Notes: generated by a model not told the origin, from the sequence alone. 64,000 bases of DNA from Glaciimonas sp. PAMC28666 (GCF_016917355.1 NZ_CP070304.1:1426001-1490000), one strand, 5' to 3'. Shown: positions 37,423 to 47,483, counted from the stretch's first letter. Numbers and translations are program-made.

Positions 37423-40400
37423 TTAAGCGACGACTTTTTCCTTGGGAAGCGGCGCAGCGACTTTTTCTGCGTTCAATTCGCCCAACGCACGCTTATATTC
37501 TGTCGGAAACACCTTGACGAATTTGGCACGCGAAGCAACCCAGTTATCGAGCAGGTAACGCGCACGCGTGCTGCCTGTGTACTTGAAATGACGTTCGATC
37601 AGTCCCTTCAAAATCGCCTCATCCGTTTGCGCTTCTTCGGAGCGGGTTGCCGAATGCCAAATCGCCCGGTCGATTGTCGCTTCCTGCTCGCCCTGACTCA
37701 GAACGGTCTCAAGCGTCACCATCGACATGTTGCATTGGGATGCGAACTGCGCATCGGGATCGTAGACATAAGCCAGACCACCCGACATTCCGGCGGCAAA
37801 ATTGCGCCCGGTTTCGCCCAACACAACCACTGTGCCGCCGGTCATGTATTCACATCCGTGATCGCCAGTACCTTCGACCACCGCGATAGCACCTGAGTTA
37901 CGCACCGCAAAACGCTCACCGGCGACGCCGTTCAAGAAAGCCTCACCAGCCGTGGCACCGTATAGAACGGTGTTTCCGGCGATGATGTTATCGACTGCAC
38001 GACCACGGAACTCGGTGTTCGGACGCACGATAATGCGACCACCCGACAATCCTTTACCAACATAGTCATTACCTTCACCCACCAGATCAAGCGTAATACC
38101 GTGCGCCAGGAATGCGCCGGCTGACTGGCCGGCAGTCCCTTGCAACTGGATATGAATGGTGTCGTGCGGCAGGCCTTCATTACCGTATTTTTTCGCGACT
38201 TCACCAGATAACATTGCGCCGACTGTACGGTTCAAGTTTTTGATCGGTGAAATAAAGGAGACCCGTTCGCCCTTATCGATCGCGGCCCGTGCCTGTGCGA
38301 TCAGCTTATGATCCAATGCTTTCTGCAAGCCATGATCTTGCTCTTTGGTGTGATAATACACCTCGCCCTCAGGCAGTGCAGGCTGATAAAAAATCCGGGA
38401 AAAATCCAAGCCTTGCGCTTTCCAATGCGAAATCGCTTTGGCTTTATCGAGGAAATCTGAACGCCCAATCAAATCATTGAAATTGCGGATACCCAACTGC
38501 GCCATGATTTGACGGACTTCTTCAGCGATAAAGAAGAAGAAATTGACCACGTGTTCCGGCTTGCCTGAGAACTTGGCACGCAATATCGGGTCTTGCGTTG
38601 CCACGCCAACCGGGCAGGTGTTCAGATGGCATTTACGCATCATGATGCAGCCTTCAACCACTAACGGTGCAGTCGCAAAACCGAATTCGTCCGCACCCAG
38701 CAAAGCGCCAATGACGACGTCACGGCCGGTCTTCATCTGACCATCTGCCTGAACCCGTATCCGGCTGCGCAAACCATTCAATACCAACGTTTGTTGCGTT
38801 TCTGCAAGACCCAGTTCCCACGGAGAACCGGCATGTTTAACAGAGGACAATGGCGATGCGCCAGTGCCGCCGTCATGACCTGCGATCACAACGTGGTCAG
38901 ACTTCGCTTTAGCCACGCCGGCGGCGATCGTCCCGACGCCCACTTCGGACACCAGCTTGACCGAAATCGAGGCCTTTGGATTAACGTTTTTCAGGTCGTG
39001 AATCAACTGCGCCAGATCTTCAATCGAATAGATATCATGATGTGGCGGAGGTGAAATCAATCCCACGCCCGGTACTGAGAAACGCAAACGCGCAATGTAC
39101 TCAGTGACTTTGTGGCCAGGTAACTGACCACCTTCACCTGGCTTTGCGCCCTGCGCCATCTTGATCTGGATCTGATCGGCCGAGGTCAGATATTCGGCAG
39201 TAACACCGAACCGTCCTGACGCCACTTGTTTGATTTTTGACCGCAGCGAATCACCTGCCAGCAGTGGTGTATCGACTTCAATGTTCTCATGGCCGATCAC
39301 TGATGCCAGTGTGTCACCCGTTTTGATCGGAATGCCTTTCAACTCCTGGCGATACCGATTCACGTCTTCGCCGCCTTCACCGGTGTTCGACTTTCCGCCG
39401 ATACGGTTCATGGCAACCGCCAACGTGGCATGCGCTTCCGTTGAGATTGACCCTAACGACATCGCACCTGTCGCGAAACGCTTGACGATTTCTTTGGCCG
39501 ACTCCACTTCATCCAGCGGAATAGCTTTGCTTGGATCAAGCTTGAATTCAAACAAGCCACGCAAAGTCATATGGCGCTTGGTCTGATCGTTGATCAGCTG
39601 CGCGTATTCTTTGTAACTATTGAAGTTGTTTGAACGGGTGGAGTGCTGCAATTTCGCAATCGCATCCGGCGTCCACATATGTTCTTCACCCCGAATACGA
39701 TAGGCATATTCGCCACCTGCATCAAGCGCGTTCGCCAGCACAGGATCATTGCTAAAAGCCGCACGATGCAGGCGCAATGCTTCTTCGGCAACTTCGAATA
39801 CGCCGATACCTTCGACGTTCGACGACGTACCTTTGAAGTACTTTTCAGTCATGCTTTTGTTGAGGCCAATGGCTTCGAAAATCTGCGCACCGCAATACGA
39901 CATGTAAGTCGAAATACCCATTTTCGACATCACTTTAAGCAAGCCTTTACCGATAGCTTTCTGGAAGTTGTAGATCGCTTTTTCCGGCGATAACGCACCT
40001 GGCAAACCGTGCGCCATTTCGCTCAGCGTATCCATCGCCAGGTAGGGATGGATCGCTTCCGCGCCGAAACCTGCCAACAGTGCAAAGTGATGCGTCTCAC
40101 GCGCTGAGCCGGTTTCAACTACGAGGCCGGTCGAAGTGCGCAAACCCTTGGTCACGAGATGTTGATGGATCGCCGAGGTTGCCAGCAATGCCGGGATTGC
40201 AACTTGTTCAGCGTCGACCTTACGGTCCGAAATGATCAGGATATTATGTCCCGATTTAACCGCGTCGACTGCTTTCGCGCACAGAGATGCCAGACGTGCT
40301 TCGATGCCTTCTTTTCCCCAGGCGACCGGATAGCAAATATTGAGCTCATGCGATTTAAACTTACCACCGGTATGCGCGCTGATATTGCGCAACTTGGCGA

Positions 40401-42150
40401 TATCGGCATAGTCAAGAATCGGTTGCGATACTTCCAGACGCATCGGTGGATTGATGTTGTTCGTATCCAGCACATTTGGTTTCGGGCCGATAAACGACAC
40501 CAGCGACATCACCATCGCCTCACGGATCGGATCGATCGGCGGATTGGTCACCTGCGCGAACAATTGCTTGAAATAGTTGTAGAGTGTTTTGTTCTTGTTA
40601 GACATGACAGCCAACGGCGAATCATTGCCCATCGAACCAATTGCCTCTTCCGCATTGGCGGCCATTGGCGACATCAGGAACTTCAAATCTTCCTGCGTGT
40701 AGCCGAACAGTTGCTGACGATCCAGCAATGGGATGGTTGACCCTGATTGCGCTGGCTCTTCCTTCAACGCATCGAGCTTGATCCGCACTGACTCAATCCA
40801 TTGCTTGTATGGTTTGGCATTTGCGTAAGTGTCTTTGAGTTCTTTGTCGTCAATGATGCGGCCCGCATCAAGATCGATCAAAAACATTTTGCCCGGTTGC
40901 AAGCGCCACTTCTGAATGATCTTCGATTCAGGAATCGGCAAAACGCCAGACTCGGACGCCATCACGACCAGATCATCATCGGTCACGATATAACGCGCTG
41001 GGCGCAAGCCATTGCGATCCAGAGTGCCACCAATATGACGACCGTCGGTAAACGCCATTGCGGCAGGACCGTCCCACGGCTCCATCATGGCAGCGTGATA
41101 TTCGTAGAACGCACGGCGATTGTCATCCATCGTGGTGTGGTTTTCCCACGCCTCAGGAATCATCATCATCATCGCTTGCGCAATCGGATAGCCTGCCATT
41201 AACAATAGCTCAAGCGCGTTATCGAAACACGCTGTGTCGGATTGACCTTCATAGATCAATGGAAACAGCTTTTGCAGATCTTCGCCAAGCACTGCCGACT
41301 TCATCACACCTTCGCGGGCGCGCATCCAGTTAAAGTTACCTTTAACGGTGTTGATTTCGCCGTTATGCGCGATTAAGCGATATGGATGGGCGAGTGGCCA
41401 TTCGGGAAAAGTATTTGTAGAAAAGCGTTGATGTACCAGCGCCAGGGCGGAAATACAACGCGGATCTTGCAGGTCTTTGTAATAGACACCGACTTGCGTG
41501 GCCAGTAACAAACCTTTGTAGACGACCGTGCGCGCTGACATCGACGGCACGAAAAATTCTTTACCATGCAACAGATTCAGCGCTTGAATTGCGTGACCTG
41601 AAGATTTACGGATGACATATAACTTACGTTCAAGCGCATCGGTGACCATGATATCCGGACCGCGACCGATGAAAATCTGCCGAATTACCGGCTCTTTTTC
41701 TCGCACGGTCGGCGACATTGGCATCTCGACATCAACAGGGACATCGCGCCAACCCAGAACAACCTGACCTTCAAGCAAAACAGCGCGCTCGATTTCCTGC
41801 TCACAGGCGATACGCGAAGCGTTTTCTTTCGGCAAGAAAACCATACCGACGCCGAACTCGCCCGGAGGGGGCAAGGCTACGCCTTGCTTGGCCATTTCTT
41901 CACGATAGTATTGGTCCGGGACCTGAATCAGGATACCGGCACCGTCGCCCATCAATTCGTCCGCACCAACCGCACCGCGATGATCCAGATTTTTCAGGAT
42001 GAGTAAACCTTGCTCAACGATAGAGTGGCTTTTATTGCCTTTAATATGCGCGATGAAGCCTACGCCACAAGCATCGTGCTCATTTTGAGGGTCGTATAAA
42101 CCTTGCGCCGGCACAGCGTGGGTAGTTTGCCCCAATTGACTCGTTTGCAT
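37423..42150 (-). CDS. gltB: glutamate synthase large subunit
   Basis: A 1575-residue enzyme. Cys28 ([10 protein letters not shown]) becomes the N-terminal nucleophile after loss of a 27-residue propeptide. Domains in order: glutamine amidotransferase (about 28-430), central domain, FMN-binding synthase domain ([31 protein letters not shown], the Cys-rich [15 protein letters not shown]) and C-terminal beta-helix domain ([30 protein letters not shown]). The ATG at 42150 has GGTGGAG upstream and is preferred over an in-frame GTG 15 bp earlier. Confidence 0.95.
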   Translation of the reverse strand: MQTSQLGQTTHAVPAQGLYDPQNEHDACGVGFIAHIKGNKSHSIVEQGLLILKNLDHRGAVGADELMGDGAGILIQVPDQYYREEMAKQGVALPPPGEFGVGMVFLPKENASRIACEQEIERAVLLEGQVVLGWRDVPVDVEMPMSPTVREKEPVIRQIFIGRGPDIMVTDALERKLYVIRKSSGHAIQALNLLHGKEFFVPSMSARTVVYKGLLLATQVGVYYKDLQDPRCISALALVHQRFSTNTFPEWPLAHPYRLIAHNGEINTVKGNFNWMRAREGVMKSAVLGEDLQKLFPLIYEGQSDTACFDNALELLLMAGYPIAQAMMMMIPEAWENHTTMDDNRRAFYEYHAAMMEPWDGPAAMAFTDGRHIGGTLDRNGLRPARYIVTDDDLVVMASESGVLPIPESKIIQKWRLQPGKMFLIDLDAGRIIDDKELKDTYANAKPYKQWIESVRIKLDALKEEPAQSGSTIPLLDRQQLFGYTQEDLKFLMSPMAANAEEAIGSMGNDSPLAVMSNKNKTLYNYFKQLFAQVTNPPIDPIREAMVMSLVSFIGPKPNVLDTNNINPPMRLEVSQPILDYADIAKLRNISAHTGGKFKSHELNICYPVAWGKEGIEARLASLCAKAVDAVKSGHNILIISDRKVDAEQVAIPALLATSAIHQHLVTKGLRTSTGLVVETGSARETHHFALLAGFGAEAIHPYLAMDTLSEMAHGLPGALSPEKAIYNFQKAIGKGLLKVMSKMGISTYMSYCGAQIFEAIGLNKSMTEKYFKGTSSNVEGIGVFEVAEEALRLHRAAFSNDPVLANALDAGGEYAYRIRGEEHMWTPDAIAKLQHSTRSNNFNSYKEYAQLINDQTKRHMTLRGLFEFKLDPSKAIPLDEVESAKEIVKRFATGAMSLGSISTEAHATLAVAMNRIGGKSNTGEGGEDVNRYRQELKGIPIKTGDTLASVIGHENIEVDTPLLAGDSLRSKIKQVASGRFGVTAEYLTSADQIQIKMAQGAKPGEGGQLPGHKVTEYIARLRFSVPGVGLISPPPHHDIYSIEDLAQLIHDLKNVNPKASISVKLVSEVGVGTIAAGVAKAKSDHVVIAGHDGGTGASPLSSVKHAGSPWELGLAETQQTLVLNGLRSRIRVQADGQMKTGRDVVIGALLGADEFGFATAPLVVEGCIMMRKCHLNTCPVGVATQDPILRAKFSGKPEHVVNFFFFIAEEVRQIMAQLGIRNFNDLIGRSDFLDKAKAISHWKAQGLDFSRIFYQPALPEGEVYYHTKEQDHGLQKALDHKLIAQARAAIDKGERVSFISPIKNLNRTVGAMLSGEVAKKYGNEGLPHDTIHIQLQGTAGQSAGAFLAHGITLDLVGEGNDYVGKGLSGGRIIVRPNTEFRGRAVDNIIAGNTVLYGATAGEAFLNGVAGERFAVRNSGAIAVVEGTGDHGCEYMTGGTVVVLGETGRNFAAGMSGGLAYVYDPDAQFASQCNMSMVTLETVLSQGEQEATIDRAIWHSATRSEEAQTDEAILKGLIERHFKYTGSTRARYLLDNWVASRAKFVKVFPTEYKRALGELNAEKVAAPLPKEKVVA

Positions 42151-42190
42151 TACATGCTCCACCACTCTATCAGTAAGGGTATAAGAATAG

Positions 42191-42210
42191 AACAGAGCAG
42201 AACAGAGTAC
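42191..42210. repeat. decamer direct repeat upstream of gltB, 2 copies
   Basis: AACAGAGCAG and AACAGAGTAC are adjacent, followed by the related AACTAGAACA. They lie 41 bp upstream of the gltB ATG, in its leader or promoter. Confidence 0.5.
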
Positions 42211-42219
42211 AACTAGAAC

Positions 42220-42234
42220 AATTAGGGTCAGAGT
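42220..42234 (+). repeat. left GGGTCAGAGT motif flanking the RAYT-like gene
   Basis: AATTAGGGTCAGAGT matches the reverse complement of the motif at 43133-43147 at 14 of 15 positions. The two copies form an inverted pair around the transposase-like gene. Confidence 0.75.
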
Positions 42235-42268
42235 AAGATTAAATAAACTTAATTTTTTGAAATATTAA

Positions 42269-42284
42269 ATTAGGGACAGAGTGA
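42269..42284 (+). repeat. second left copy of the flanking motif
   Basis: ATTAGGGACAGAGTGA is a further copy of the flanking motif, 49 bp to the right of the first and in the same orientation, with one T-to-A change in the GGGTCAGAGT core. It may be a decayed or alternative element end. Confidence 0.65.
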
Positions 42285-42385
42285 ATATCGGGCGGAATTT
42301 GAACTTATCGTTCGCTATAGCGCAAGATCGTCCAACGGCATGGGTAACACAAGCATGAATAGCGCGGTACTACCGCTTTAAAAAC

Positions 42386-43084
42386 TTACACAATCGGCGC
42401 TATTTTAAACGGGCGTCCTCGCCTTGCCGGCCGCACACGCTGATTGCATTGTTGTTCCAACCGGAATTTGAAAGCTTCGGATCCGAGCACCCAGCCTTTG
42501 CCTACTGCCTTGATCAAGCCGTCATCCCACGGAATAGTGAGCGCTTGCTGCGCCAGTTCTTTATAGGTCGCCTCACGATCAAATGGGGTATTTCCTAAGG
42601 CCCAGTAAAGAGGGTGGTCCGAAATCAACGGATCCGGCTTGATGCCGACGTGATGTAAATAGCTGGACCAGGGAAACTCGCCCAAAGTCTCCACCAGACC
42701 GTCATGTACCGGGTAGCAATCAATTGCCAGACTGCACTTCATCAAGTATTGCTCGGGATCGATTACCGCGGCTTTATAACGCCCCTGCCAAAGCGTACCA
42801 ACACGCACATATTTCTGATTAAAGTAAGGGACATAGTAGCGTCCTACCCATTGCATCATGCGCGCCAATCCTTCTGCATCGGAGGGCGTGGCGAGCAACT
42901 GGATCTGATTGCCCATTAAAAGGTAAGCATGAATCGCCACCTTGAACTGCCGTGCGGCAGTTCGCAACCAGTTATAAAAAGTTAAATAATCGTGATTATC
43001 GCGGAAGATCAATTGCTGATCGATGCCGCGCTGGATCAGATAATGGGGGGAATTAGGAACGACCAGACGAGCGAGGCGAGCCAT
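42386..43084 (-). CDS. RAYT/IS200-like transposase homologue lacking catalytic residues
   Basis: A 232-residue intact protein of the TnpA-REP (REP-associated tyrosine transposase) family. The family framework is clear: MARLARLVVPNSPHYLIQRG, TLWQGRYKAAVID, and a helix ending PVHDGLV. The catalytic HUH motif (usually PNHVHLL) reads GNQIQLL, with Gln60 and Gln62 in place of both His. The helix that normally reads RYIELNPVRAG reads LAIDCYPVHDG, with Ala120 where the catalytic Tyr is expected. The protein cannot act as a normal transposase but the frame is intact, suggesting selection for another role, perhaps DNA binding. Inverted GGGTCAGAGT motifs flank it. It lies 236 bp upstream of gltB on the same strand. 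Confidence 0.88.
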   Translation of the reverse strand: MARLARLVVPNSPHYLIQRGIDQQLIFRDNHDYLTFYNWLRTAARQFKVAIHAYLLMGNQIQLLATPSDAEGLARMMQWVGRYYVPYFNQKYVRVGTLWQGRYKAAVIDPEQYLMKCSLAIDCYPVHDGLVETLGEFPWSSYLHHVGIKPDPLISDHPLYWALGNTPFDREATYKELAQQALTIPWDDGLIKAVGKGWVLGSEAFKFRLEQQCNQRVRPARRGRPFKIAPIV

Positions 43085-43132
43085 ATAAGACAGGATTTCG
43101 GGTTAAAGACGTTAATTTTATCCGAATTATCG

Positions 43133-43147
43133 ACTCTGACCCCAATT
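43133..43147 (-). repeat. right GGGTCAGAGT motif flanking the RAYT-like gene
   Basis: ACTCTGACCCCAATT is the inverted partner of the motif at 42220-42234 (14 of 15 positions), 49 bp upstream of the transposase-like start. The pair delimits a 928-bp candidate element. Confidence 0.75.
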
Positions 43148-43208
43148 AATTATATGGCTCTCGCAGGTACATGTTTTCGCGCCTTTTGCGCTCCTCCCAT
43201 CCAGAAAT

Positions 43209-43580
43209 CTAATTAGCAGAAAGCAATCGTTTAAATTCACCGCTATTGATTAATTGCTTAAGTTCGTTAGCCCCACCGATCAACGTGCCGCGTACGAAAA
43301 CCATCGGTAAAGTGCCCCATCCGGTCCACATTTTAAGAGCGTTACGACGACGCCAGCCACTTAGGTAACTGCCATACTCCAGATATTCGTAAGGCGTACC
43401 CAGCGCATCGAGTGCTTTACGTGCCTTGCGCGGAAAGGGGTTCTGGGCCATGCCGACCACGACCACAGAATGCGCTGCTAACGCTGCCTGGACTTCGCGC
43501 ACGATATCGGCATTCTCGCTAGATATTTTGTCGCGAATAGCGGGATGAATGTCCGATTCACCTAGAATACTTCGGCCCAT
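43209..43580 (-). CDS. glutaredoxin-fold protein without cysteines
   Basis: A 123-residue protein. After a 35-residue N-terminal extension the thioredoxin-fold core follows: VVVVGMAQNPFPRKARKALDAL, YEYLEYGSYL, then GTLPMVFVRGTLIGGANEL. The last block matches the glutaredoxin cis-Pro and glutathione-binding region. The active site that reads CPYC or CGFS in glutaredoxins reads NPFP here (residues 47-50), and the protein has no cysteine at all. It therefore cannot do thiol redox chemistry; a binding or regulatory role is possible. It lies 158 bp downstream of the VF530 gene. Confidence 0.85.
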   Translation of the reverse strand: MGRSILGESDIHPAIRDKISSENADIVREVQAALAAHSVVVVGMAQNPFPRKARKALDALGTPYEYLEYGSYLSGWRRRNALKMWTGWGTLPMVFVRGTLIGGANELKQLINSGEFKRLLSAN

Positions 43581-43738
43581 TTATAACTCCTTGAGGTGTG
43601 AAATCATTCTAAAAAAAGCACATAGAAACGGAAAATATGGCGTAATAAGTTGTGCGACGGCATTGGCAATTCTGTTGTTATTTGTAAAAAAGTCAAAGTA
43701 TGAACTCGGCCGCACCGCCTGCCGAATGGGAGTTAAGA

Positions 43739-43951
43739 CTATAATTTGATGAAGAGGGCTTCGACCTTCTCCCGCGCCCAAGGGGTTTTTCTGAGAAATT
43801 TCAGACTGGATTTGATACTTGGGTCGCTCTGAAAGCAGCGGATATCAATTAGCTGTCCTAATTTTTCCCATCCATAGTGATCCACCAAAGCGATCAATAG
43901 GTTTTCGAGGGTAATACCGTGCAGTGGATTTTGAGCGTTTTCTTGAGACAT
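43739..43951 (-). CDS. VF530 (DUF2132) family small protein
   Basis: A 70-residue protein from ATG 43951 ([20 protein letters not shown]). The family sequence [20 protein letters not shown], then [22 protein letters not shown] is clear. VF530 proteins are DNA-binding-like small proteins of unknown role. An upstream in-frame extension to 44053 contains the terminator-like hairpin and is probably leader. Confidence 0.9.
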   Translation of the reverse strand: MSQENAQNPLHGITLENLLIALVDHYGWEKLGQLIDIRCFQSDPSIKSSLKFLRKTPWAREKVEALFIKL

Positions 43952-44002
43952 AGTGGCTTTTGGTAGAACTGTAGGAATAGCACGCCGCGGTGTACTAACA
44001 GC

Positions 44003-44025
44003 AAAAACGCCGTGCTTAACGGCGT
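44003..44025 (-). terminator. terminator hairpin in the leader upstream of the VF530 gene
   Basis: On the minus strand ACGCCGT (44019-44025) pairs with ACGGCGT (44007-44013) over a 5-base loop and is followed by five U residues. It lies 50 bp upstream of the VF530 ATG and about 100 bp downstream of a predicted promoter, with no complete gene between. Confidence 0.65.
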
Positions 44026-44106
44026 GCTTAGATACTTCCGAACGCCACATCAAAAGCGACTTCGAAAGAATGTTCGAATTAAAGGCTTAACCTGATCCGC
44101 CGCACA

Positions 44107-44136
44107 ATTATTCAATTTTAGGAATGCTTTTGTCAA
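44107..44136 (-). promoter_or_regulatory. predicted sigma-70 promoter of the VF530 leader or a small RNA
   Basis: On the minus strand TTGACA (44131-44136) and AATAAT (44107-44112) are 18 bp apart. Transcription would start near 44100 and meet the terminator at 44003-44025 after about 100 nt. The product could be a small RNA or an attenuated leader. Confidence 0.55.
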
Positions 44137-44217
44137 TGTAATATGAACCTGAATATACGCTTCTGCCGCACCCAACTTACATTTTACGAAATCACTCTAC
44201 CTTACGTGAATCACAAC

Positions 44218-44409
44218 ATGACCCAAGAGGCCACCACCGTTGGCCAAACAGCCGCCGTGATTGCAGGCCCCCCCCAATTGCTGGTCGAACATCTGAGAAA
44301 AGCCCTGCGAACCACCGAAGTTGTCGTTGCTGAAATCAACACTGATTATTTGGACATTCGGGGCATTCGCGTAACAAGCATGGCAATGCGGTACCGGGGC
44401 GCCAAATAA
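44218..44409 (+). CDS. hypothetical small protein coupled to MFS gene
   Basis: A 63-residue frame (MTQEATTVGQTAAVIAGPPQ...) whose stop overlaps the MFS start (TAATG), so translation is coupled. No ribosome site or known domain is seen. An upstream ATG at 44143 would add 25 residues and is an alternative. Evidence is overlap and frame only. Confidence 0.4.
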   Translation: MTQEATTVGQTAAVIAGPPQLLVEHLRKALRTTEVVVAEINTDYLDIRGIRVTSMAMRYRGAK

Positions 44410-45638
44410 TGACCACTGCTACATTCACCGCAGGACTTTCACCGGCGGAAATGCGTAAAGAGGCATGGCGGGTCGCCGTATGTGGTGCGCTGGCGTTAGC
44501 TGTCGCCATGGGAATCGGGCGTTTTGCTTTCACCCCGTTGCTCCCGATTATGTTGAACGATGGCGTGGTTAACCTGACTTCCGGCGGCTGGCTGGCAACC
44601 GCGAACTATGTCGGCTATTTTATCGGGGCAATGCTCTGCGTGATATTGCGTGGCAGCCCGACCCATTTTATACGCGTCGGACTAATCGCCACCGTGCTGC
44701 TAACGCTCGGCATGGGCCTGTCAAACGCACCCGATCTACGCCTGCTGATTCTATTGCGGACGCTATCCGGCATCACCAGTTCGCTCGTATTTGTGTTCGC
44801 ATCCGGCTGGTGTTTGCAGCGCTTATCACAACTGCGCGCGCCGGCCTTGGGTGGCGTCATTTACTGCGGCCCCGGTATCGGCATTTTGATTACCGGCTTA
44901 CCTGCCAGTACAATGGTCGCGCACAATTGGTCAGCAGCACAGGGCTGGCTACTTTTTAGTCTGCTTGCGCTGTTACTTAGCGCTAGCGTCTGGCGCACTT
45001 TTTCCGGGTCCGCCAACACATCAGCGCCATTCGCTGAAATTAGCCATCAGGCAGAACCGCTTCAGGTCAGGCGCCAGGCCATTGAATTAGTACTGATCTA
45101 CGGGGTCGGTGGATTTGGTTACATTATCACCGCTACCTTTCTGCCAGTGATTGCCCGGCAAGCGTTGCCCGGTACACATTGGCCCGATTTGCTCTGGCCA
45201 CTGTTCGGGATCGGCGTTGCGTTCGGTGCGCTGTTGGCCACACGCATTCCTGAGCGTTACGACAACCGCTTGTTACTCGCGATTTGTTACGTGCTGCAAG
45301 CGATCGGTGTGATGATGGGAACCGTATTACCAACAGCATCCGGTTTTGCGCTGGGTTGCCTGTTGCTTGGGCTGCCATTTACCGCCATCACCTTATTTGC
45401 GATGCGCGAAGCGCGCCGTCTGTATGGTGATCACGCGCGTAGCCTTATGGGATGGCTGACCGCCGTGTACGCGTTAGGACAAATTATCGGGCCTCCTCTT
45501 GCCACCTATCTGGTGAAGCGCACCGGGTCGTTCACGGCATCGCTTAGCGTCGCGGCCTTGTCGTTGCTCGCCGGTGCATTCTTGTTTGGATTGATGGTCA
45601 GAAAGAGCCGGAGGATGCAATTCAACGCCGTCGCTTAA
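44409..45638 (+). CDS. MFS transporter, YbfB/YjiJ family
   Basis: A 409-residue protein with about twelve membrane segments. The N-terminal block AVAMGIGRFAFTPLLPIML is characteristic of the YbfB/YjiJ group, followed by WLATANYVGYFIGAML. Substrates of the group are not established. It ends at a strong terminator. Confidence 0.85.
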   Translation: MTTATFTAGLSPAEMRKEAWRVAVCGALALAVAMGIGRFAFTPLLPIMLNDGVVNLTSGGWLATANYVGYFIGAMLCVILRGSPTHFIRVGLIATVLLTLGMGLSNAPDLRLLILLRTLSGITSSLVFVFASGWCLQRLSQLRAPALGGVIYCGPGIGILITGLPASTMVAHNWSAAQGWLLFSLLALLLSASVWRTFSGSANTSAPFAEISHQAEPLQVRRQAIELVLIYGVGGFGYIITATFLPVIARQALPGTHWPDLLWPLFGIGVAFGALLATRIPERYDNRLLLAICYVLQAIGVMMGTVLPTASGFALGCLLLGLPFTAITLFAMREARRLYGDHARSLMGWLTAVYALGQIIGPPLATYLVKRTGSFTASLSVAALSLLAGAFLFGLMVRKSRRMQFNAVA

Positions 45639-45641
45639 AAT

Positions 45642-45676
45642 AAAAATCCTGGCAAAACCATCTGCCAGGATTTTTT
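45642..45676 (+). terminator. intrinsic terminator after MFS gene
   Basis: A 13-bp stem AAAAATCCTGGCA / TGCCAGGATTTTT (45642-45654 with 45663-45675) is followed by T. It lies only 4 bp after the stop codon at 45638. Confidence 0.9.
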
Positions 45677-45719
45677 GTTTCATCTCCAGGATTACCAAGG
45701 CGACCAGCGTCGCTATTTT

Positions 45720-45926
45720 CTATCCCTGATTTTCATTTTCTATCAGGACAAATCGTTGCGTAATTTTCCCGTCGCGTTCAACTTCTTCAAAAAAAACCGA
45801 CCGCGGTCGAGTCCAGATCGAACCATTCGCCGCGCGATAAACGATCATTGTGATCGACGGATCAGACTCTAGCGTAGCCTCACAAACGAAGTCGTAAATA
45901 CCGCCTTTAAAGTGCCGATACTGCAT
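45720..45926 (-). CDS. DUF1653 family protein
   Basis: A 68-residue protein: MQYRHFKGGIYDFVCEATLE, then MIVYRAANGSIWTRPRSVFFEEVERDGK. The YRHxKGG start and the VYR...WxRPxxxFFE block match DUF1653. Function is unknown. It faces the MFS gene terminator and lies 63 bp after the AMP nucleosidase gene. Confidence 0.85.
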   Translation of the reverse strand: MQYRHFKGGIYDFVCEATLESDPSITMIVYRAANGSIWTRPRSVFFEEVERDGKITQRFVLIENENQG

Positions 45927-45989
45927 TGCGTTCCTTCACACATGTTAGGCTTCAATTCAACATTCAGGTGTGCTTTAAAGCGAAGATTA

Positions 45990-47483
45990 TCAACGGAATG
46001 CCGGCTCACTAAAGCTACGCAGCTTACGGCTATGCAGTTGCTCAACACCTTGATTGCGCAATAATTCCAACGCTTTAATACCAATTTTCAGATGCTGATT
46101 GACCCGTTGTTCATAGAACCGATTTGCCATCCCCGGCAATTTTATTTCGCCGTGCAAGGGTTTATCGGAGACACATAACAAGGTTCCATACGGTACCCGA
46201 AAACGAAAGCCATTCGCCGCGACGGTGGCGCTTTCCATATCCAGGGCGATGCTGCGGCTTTGGTTAAAGCGCAACAGTGGCACTCTGTGATCGCGCAGTT
46301 CCCAGTTACGATCATCCACCGATGCCACGGTACCGGTCCGCATGATGCGCTTAAGCTCGTAGCCTTCCAGTTGCGTGATATGCGCCACGGCGTCTTGTAA
46401 AGCTAGCTGGACTTCGGCCAGCGCTGGAATCGGCACCCACAGCGGCAAGTCGTCATCAAGGACATGATCGTCCCGCACATACGCATGTGCCAATACATAA
46501 TCACCCATGCGCTGCGATGCCGCCAATCCTGCACAATGTCCCAACATAATCCAGCCATGTGGTCGCAATACCGCGACGTGGTCGGTAATGGTCTTGGCAT
46601 TGGACGGCCCGACACCGATATTGATTAACGTAATCCCGGTGCCATCAGCGCGTTGTAAATGGTACGCTGGCATTTGCGGCTGGCGCGCAGGTGCGATGCC
46701 CGTAATCGTCCGATCCGAAGGCAAGTCGTCCAGATTGGCGTTCCACGTCGTCAGATCACCCGGCTCGACAAACGCGGTGTATTGCTGGCGGTAGGCACGG
46801 GCCTCAGGATCGCTGGTCACTTGCATCAGCTCGCGTCCCATGCGAATAAATTCATCGACATAAAAAGCGTAGTTGGTAAACAACACGTAACGTTGAAAGC
46901 GATCCGGCGAGGTGGCGGTGTAATGCTTTAATCGATGCAATGAATAGTCGATACGCGGCGCATTGAACAGCGCCAGCGGATGCGGCTCGCCCGCTTGCGG
47001 TTGATAGGTGCCATTGACGATACGATCATCCATCGTTGCCAGATCGGGCAAATCGAATACGTCGGGAAGATGGCGCAGATGTTCCGGGTCCAGATTGCCC
47101 TCGACATGGATGCCTTCAGAGAACGCAAAATGTACAGGGATAGGCAACTCACTGACGCCAATTTCCAGAGGCACGTCGTGATTATCACGCAACAGTTTGA
47201 ACTGACTGATCAGATAATTTGTATAGAGCATCGGGCGGGTCAACGTGGTCTGATAAACCCCGGGTCCGGCCACAAAACCAAATGACTGGCGGGTGTCCGC
47301 GCGCGTATTGATTTCGGTCGTAATGCGTACAAATGGATAGCAGGCGCGTACGCGCCCCGGCAACACTTCACCACCGGAAAAACGCTTGAAAGCATCTCGC
47401 AACAAGGCGGTGTTTTGTTCATAGATCGCGCACACGCGTTCAACTGCGGCTTGTGGGTCGGTAAACTTTTCAGTTTTGAACAT
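45990..47483 (-). CDS. amn: AMP nucleosidase
   Basis: A 497-residue enzyme that hydrolyses AMP to adenine and ribose 5-phosphate, adjusting adenylate pools. The N-terminal AMP nucleosidase domain (residues 1-190) has RVRACYPFVRITTEI and VHFAFSEGIHVEG. The C-terminal phosphorylase-like domain has LINIGVGPSNAKTITDHVA, LGHCAGLAASQRMGDYVLAH and ALDMESATVAANGFRFRVPYG. ATG at 47483 has AGGGAGA upstream; the frame continues 19 codons farther without family sequence. Confidence 0.94.
   Translation of the reverse strand: MFKTEKFTDPQAAVERVCAIYEQNTALLRDAFKRFSGGEVLPGRVRACYPFVRITTEINTRADTRQSFGFVAGPGVYQTTLTRPMLYTNYLISQFKLLRDNHDVPLEIGVSELPIPVHFAFSEGIHVEGNLDPEHLRHLPDVFDLPDLATMDDRIVNGTYQPQAGEPHPLALFNAPRIDYSLHRLKHYTATSPDRFQRYVLFTNYAFYVDEFIRMGRELMQVTSDPEARAYRQQYTAFVEPGDLTTWNANLDDLPSDRTITGIAPARQPQMPAYHLQRADGTGITLINIGVGPSNAKTITDHVAVLRPHGWIMLGHCAGLAASQRMGDYVLAHAYVRDDHVLDDDLPLWVPIPALAEVQLALQDAVAHITQLEGYELKRIMRTGTVASVDDRNWELRDHRVPLLRFNQSRSIALDMESATVAANGFRFRVPYGTLLCVSDKPLHGEIKLPGMANRFYEQRVNQHLKIGIKALELLRNQGVEQLHSRKLRSFSEPAFR

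Noticed and set aside
42220-43147. Active IS200/IS605 element
   Set aside because: The HUH and Tyr residues are absent and no subterminal hairpins of the usual type were found; it is better described as a degenerate RAYT-like gene with flanking motifs.
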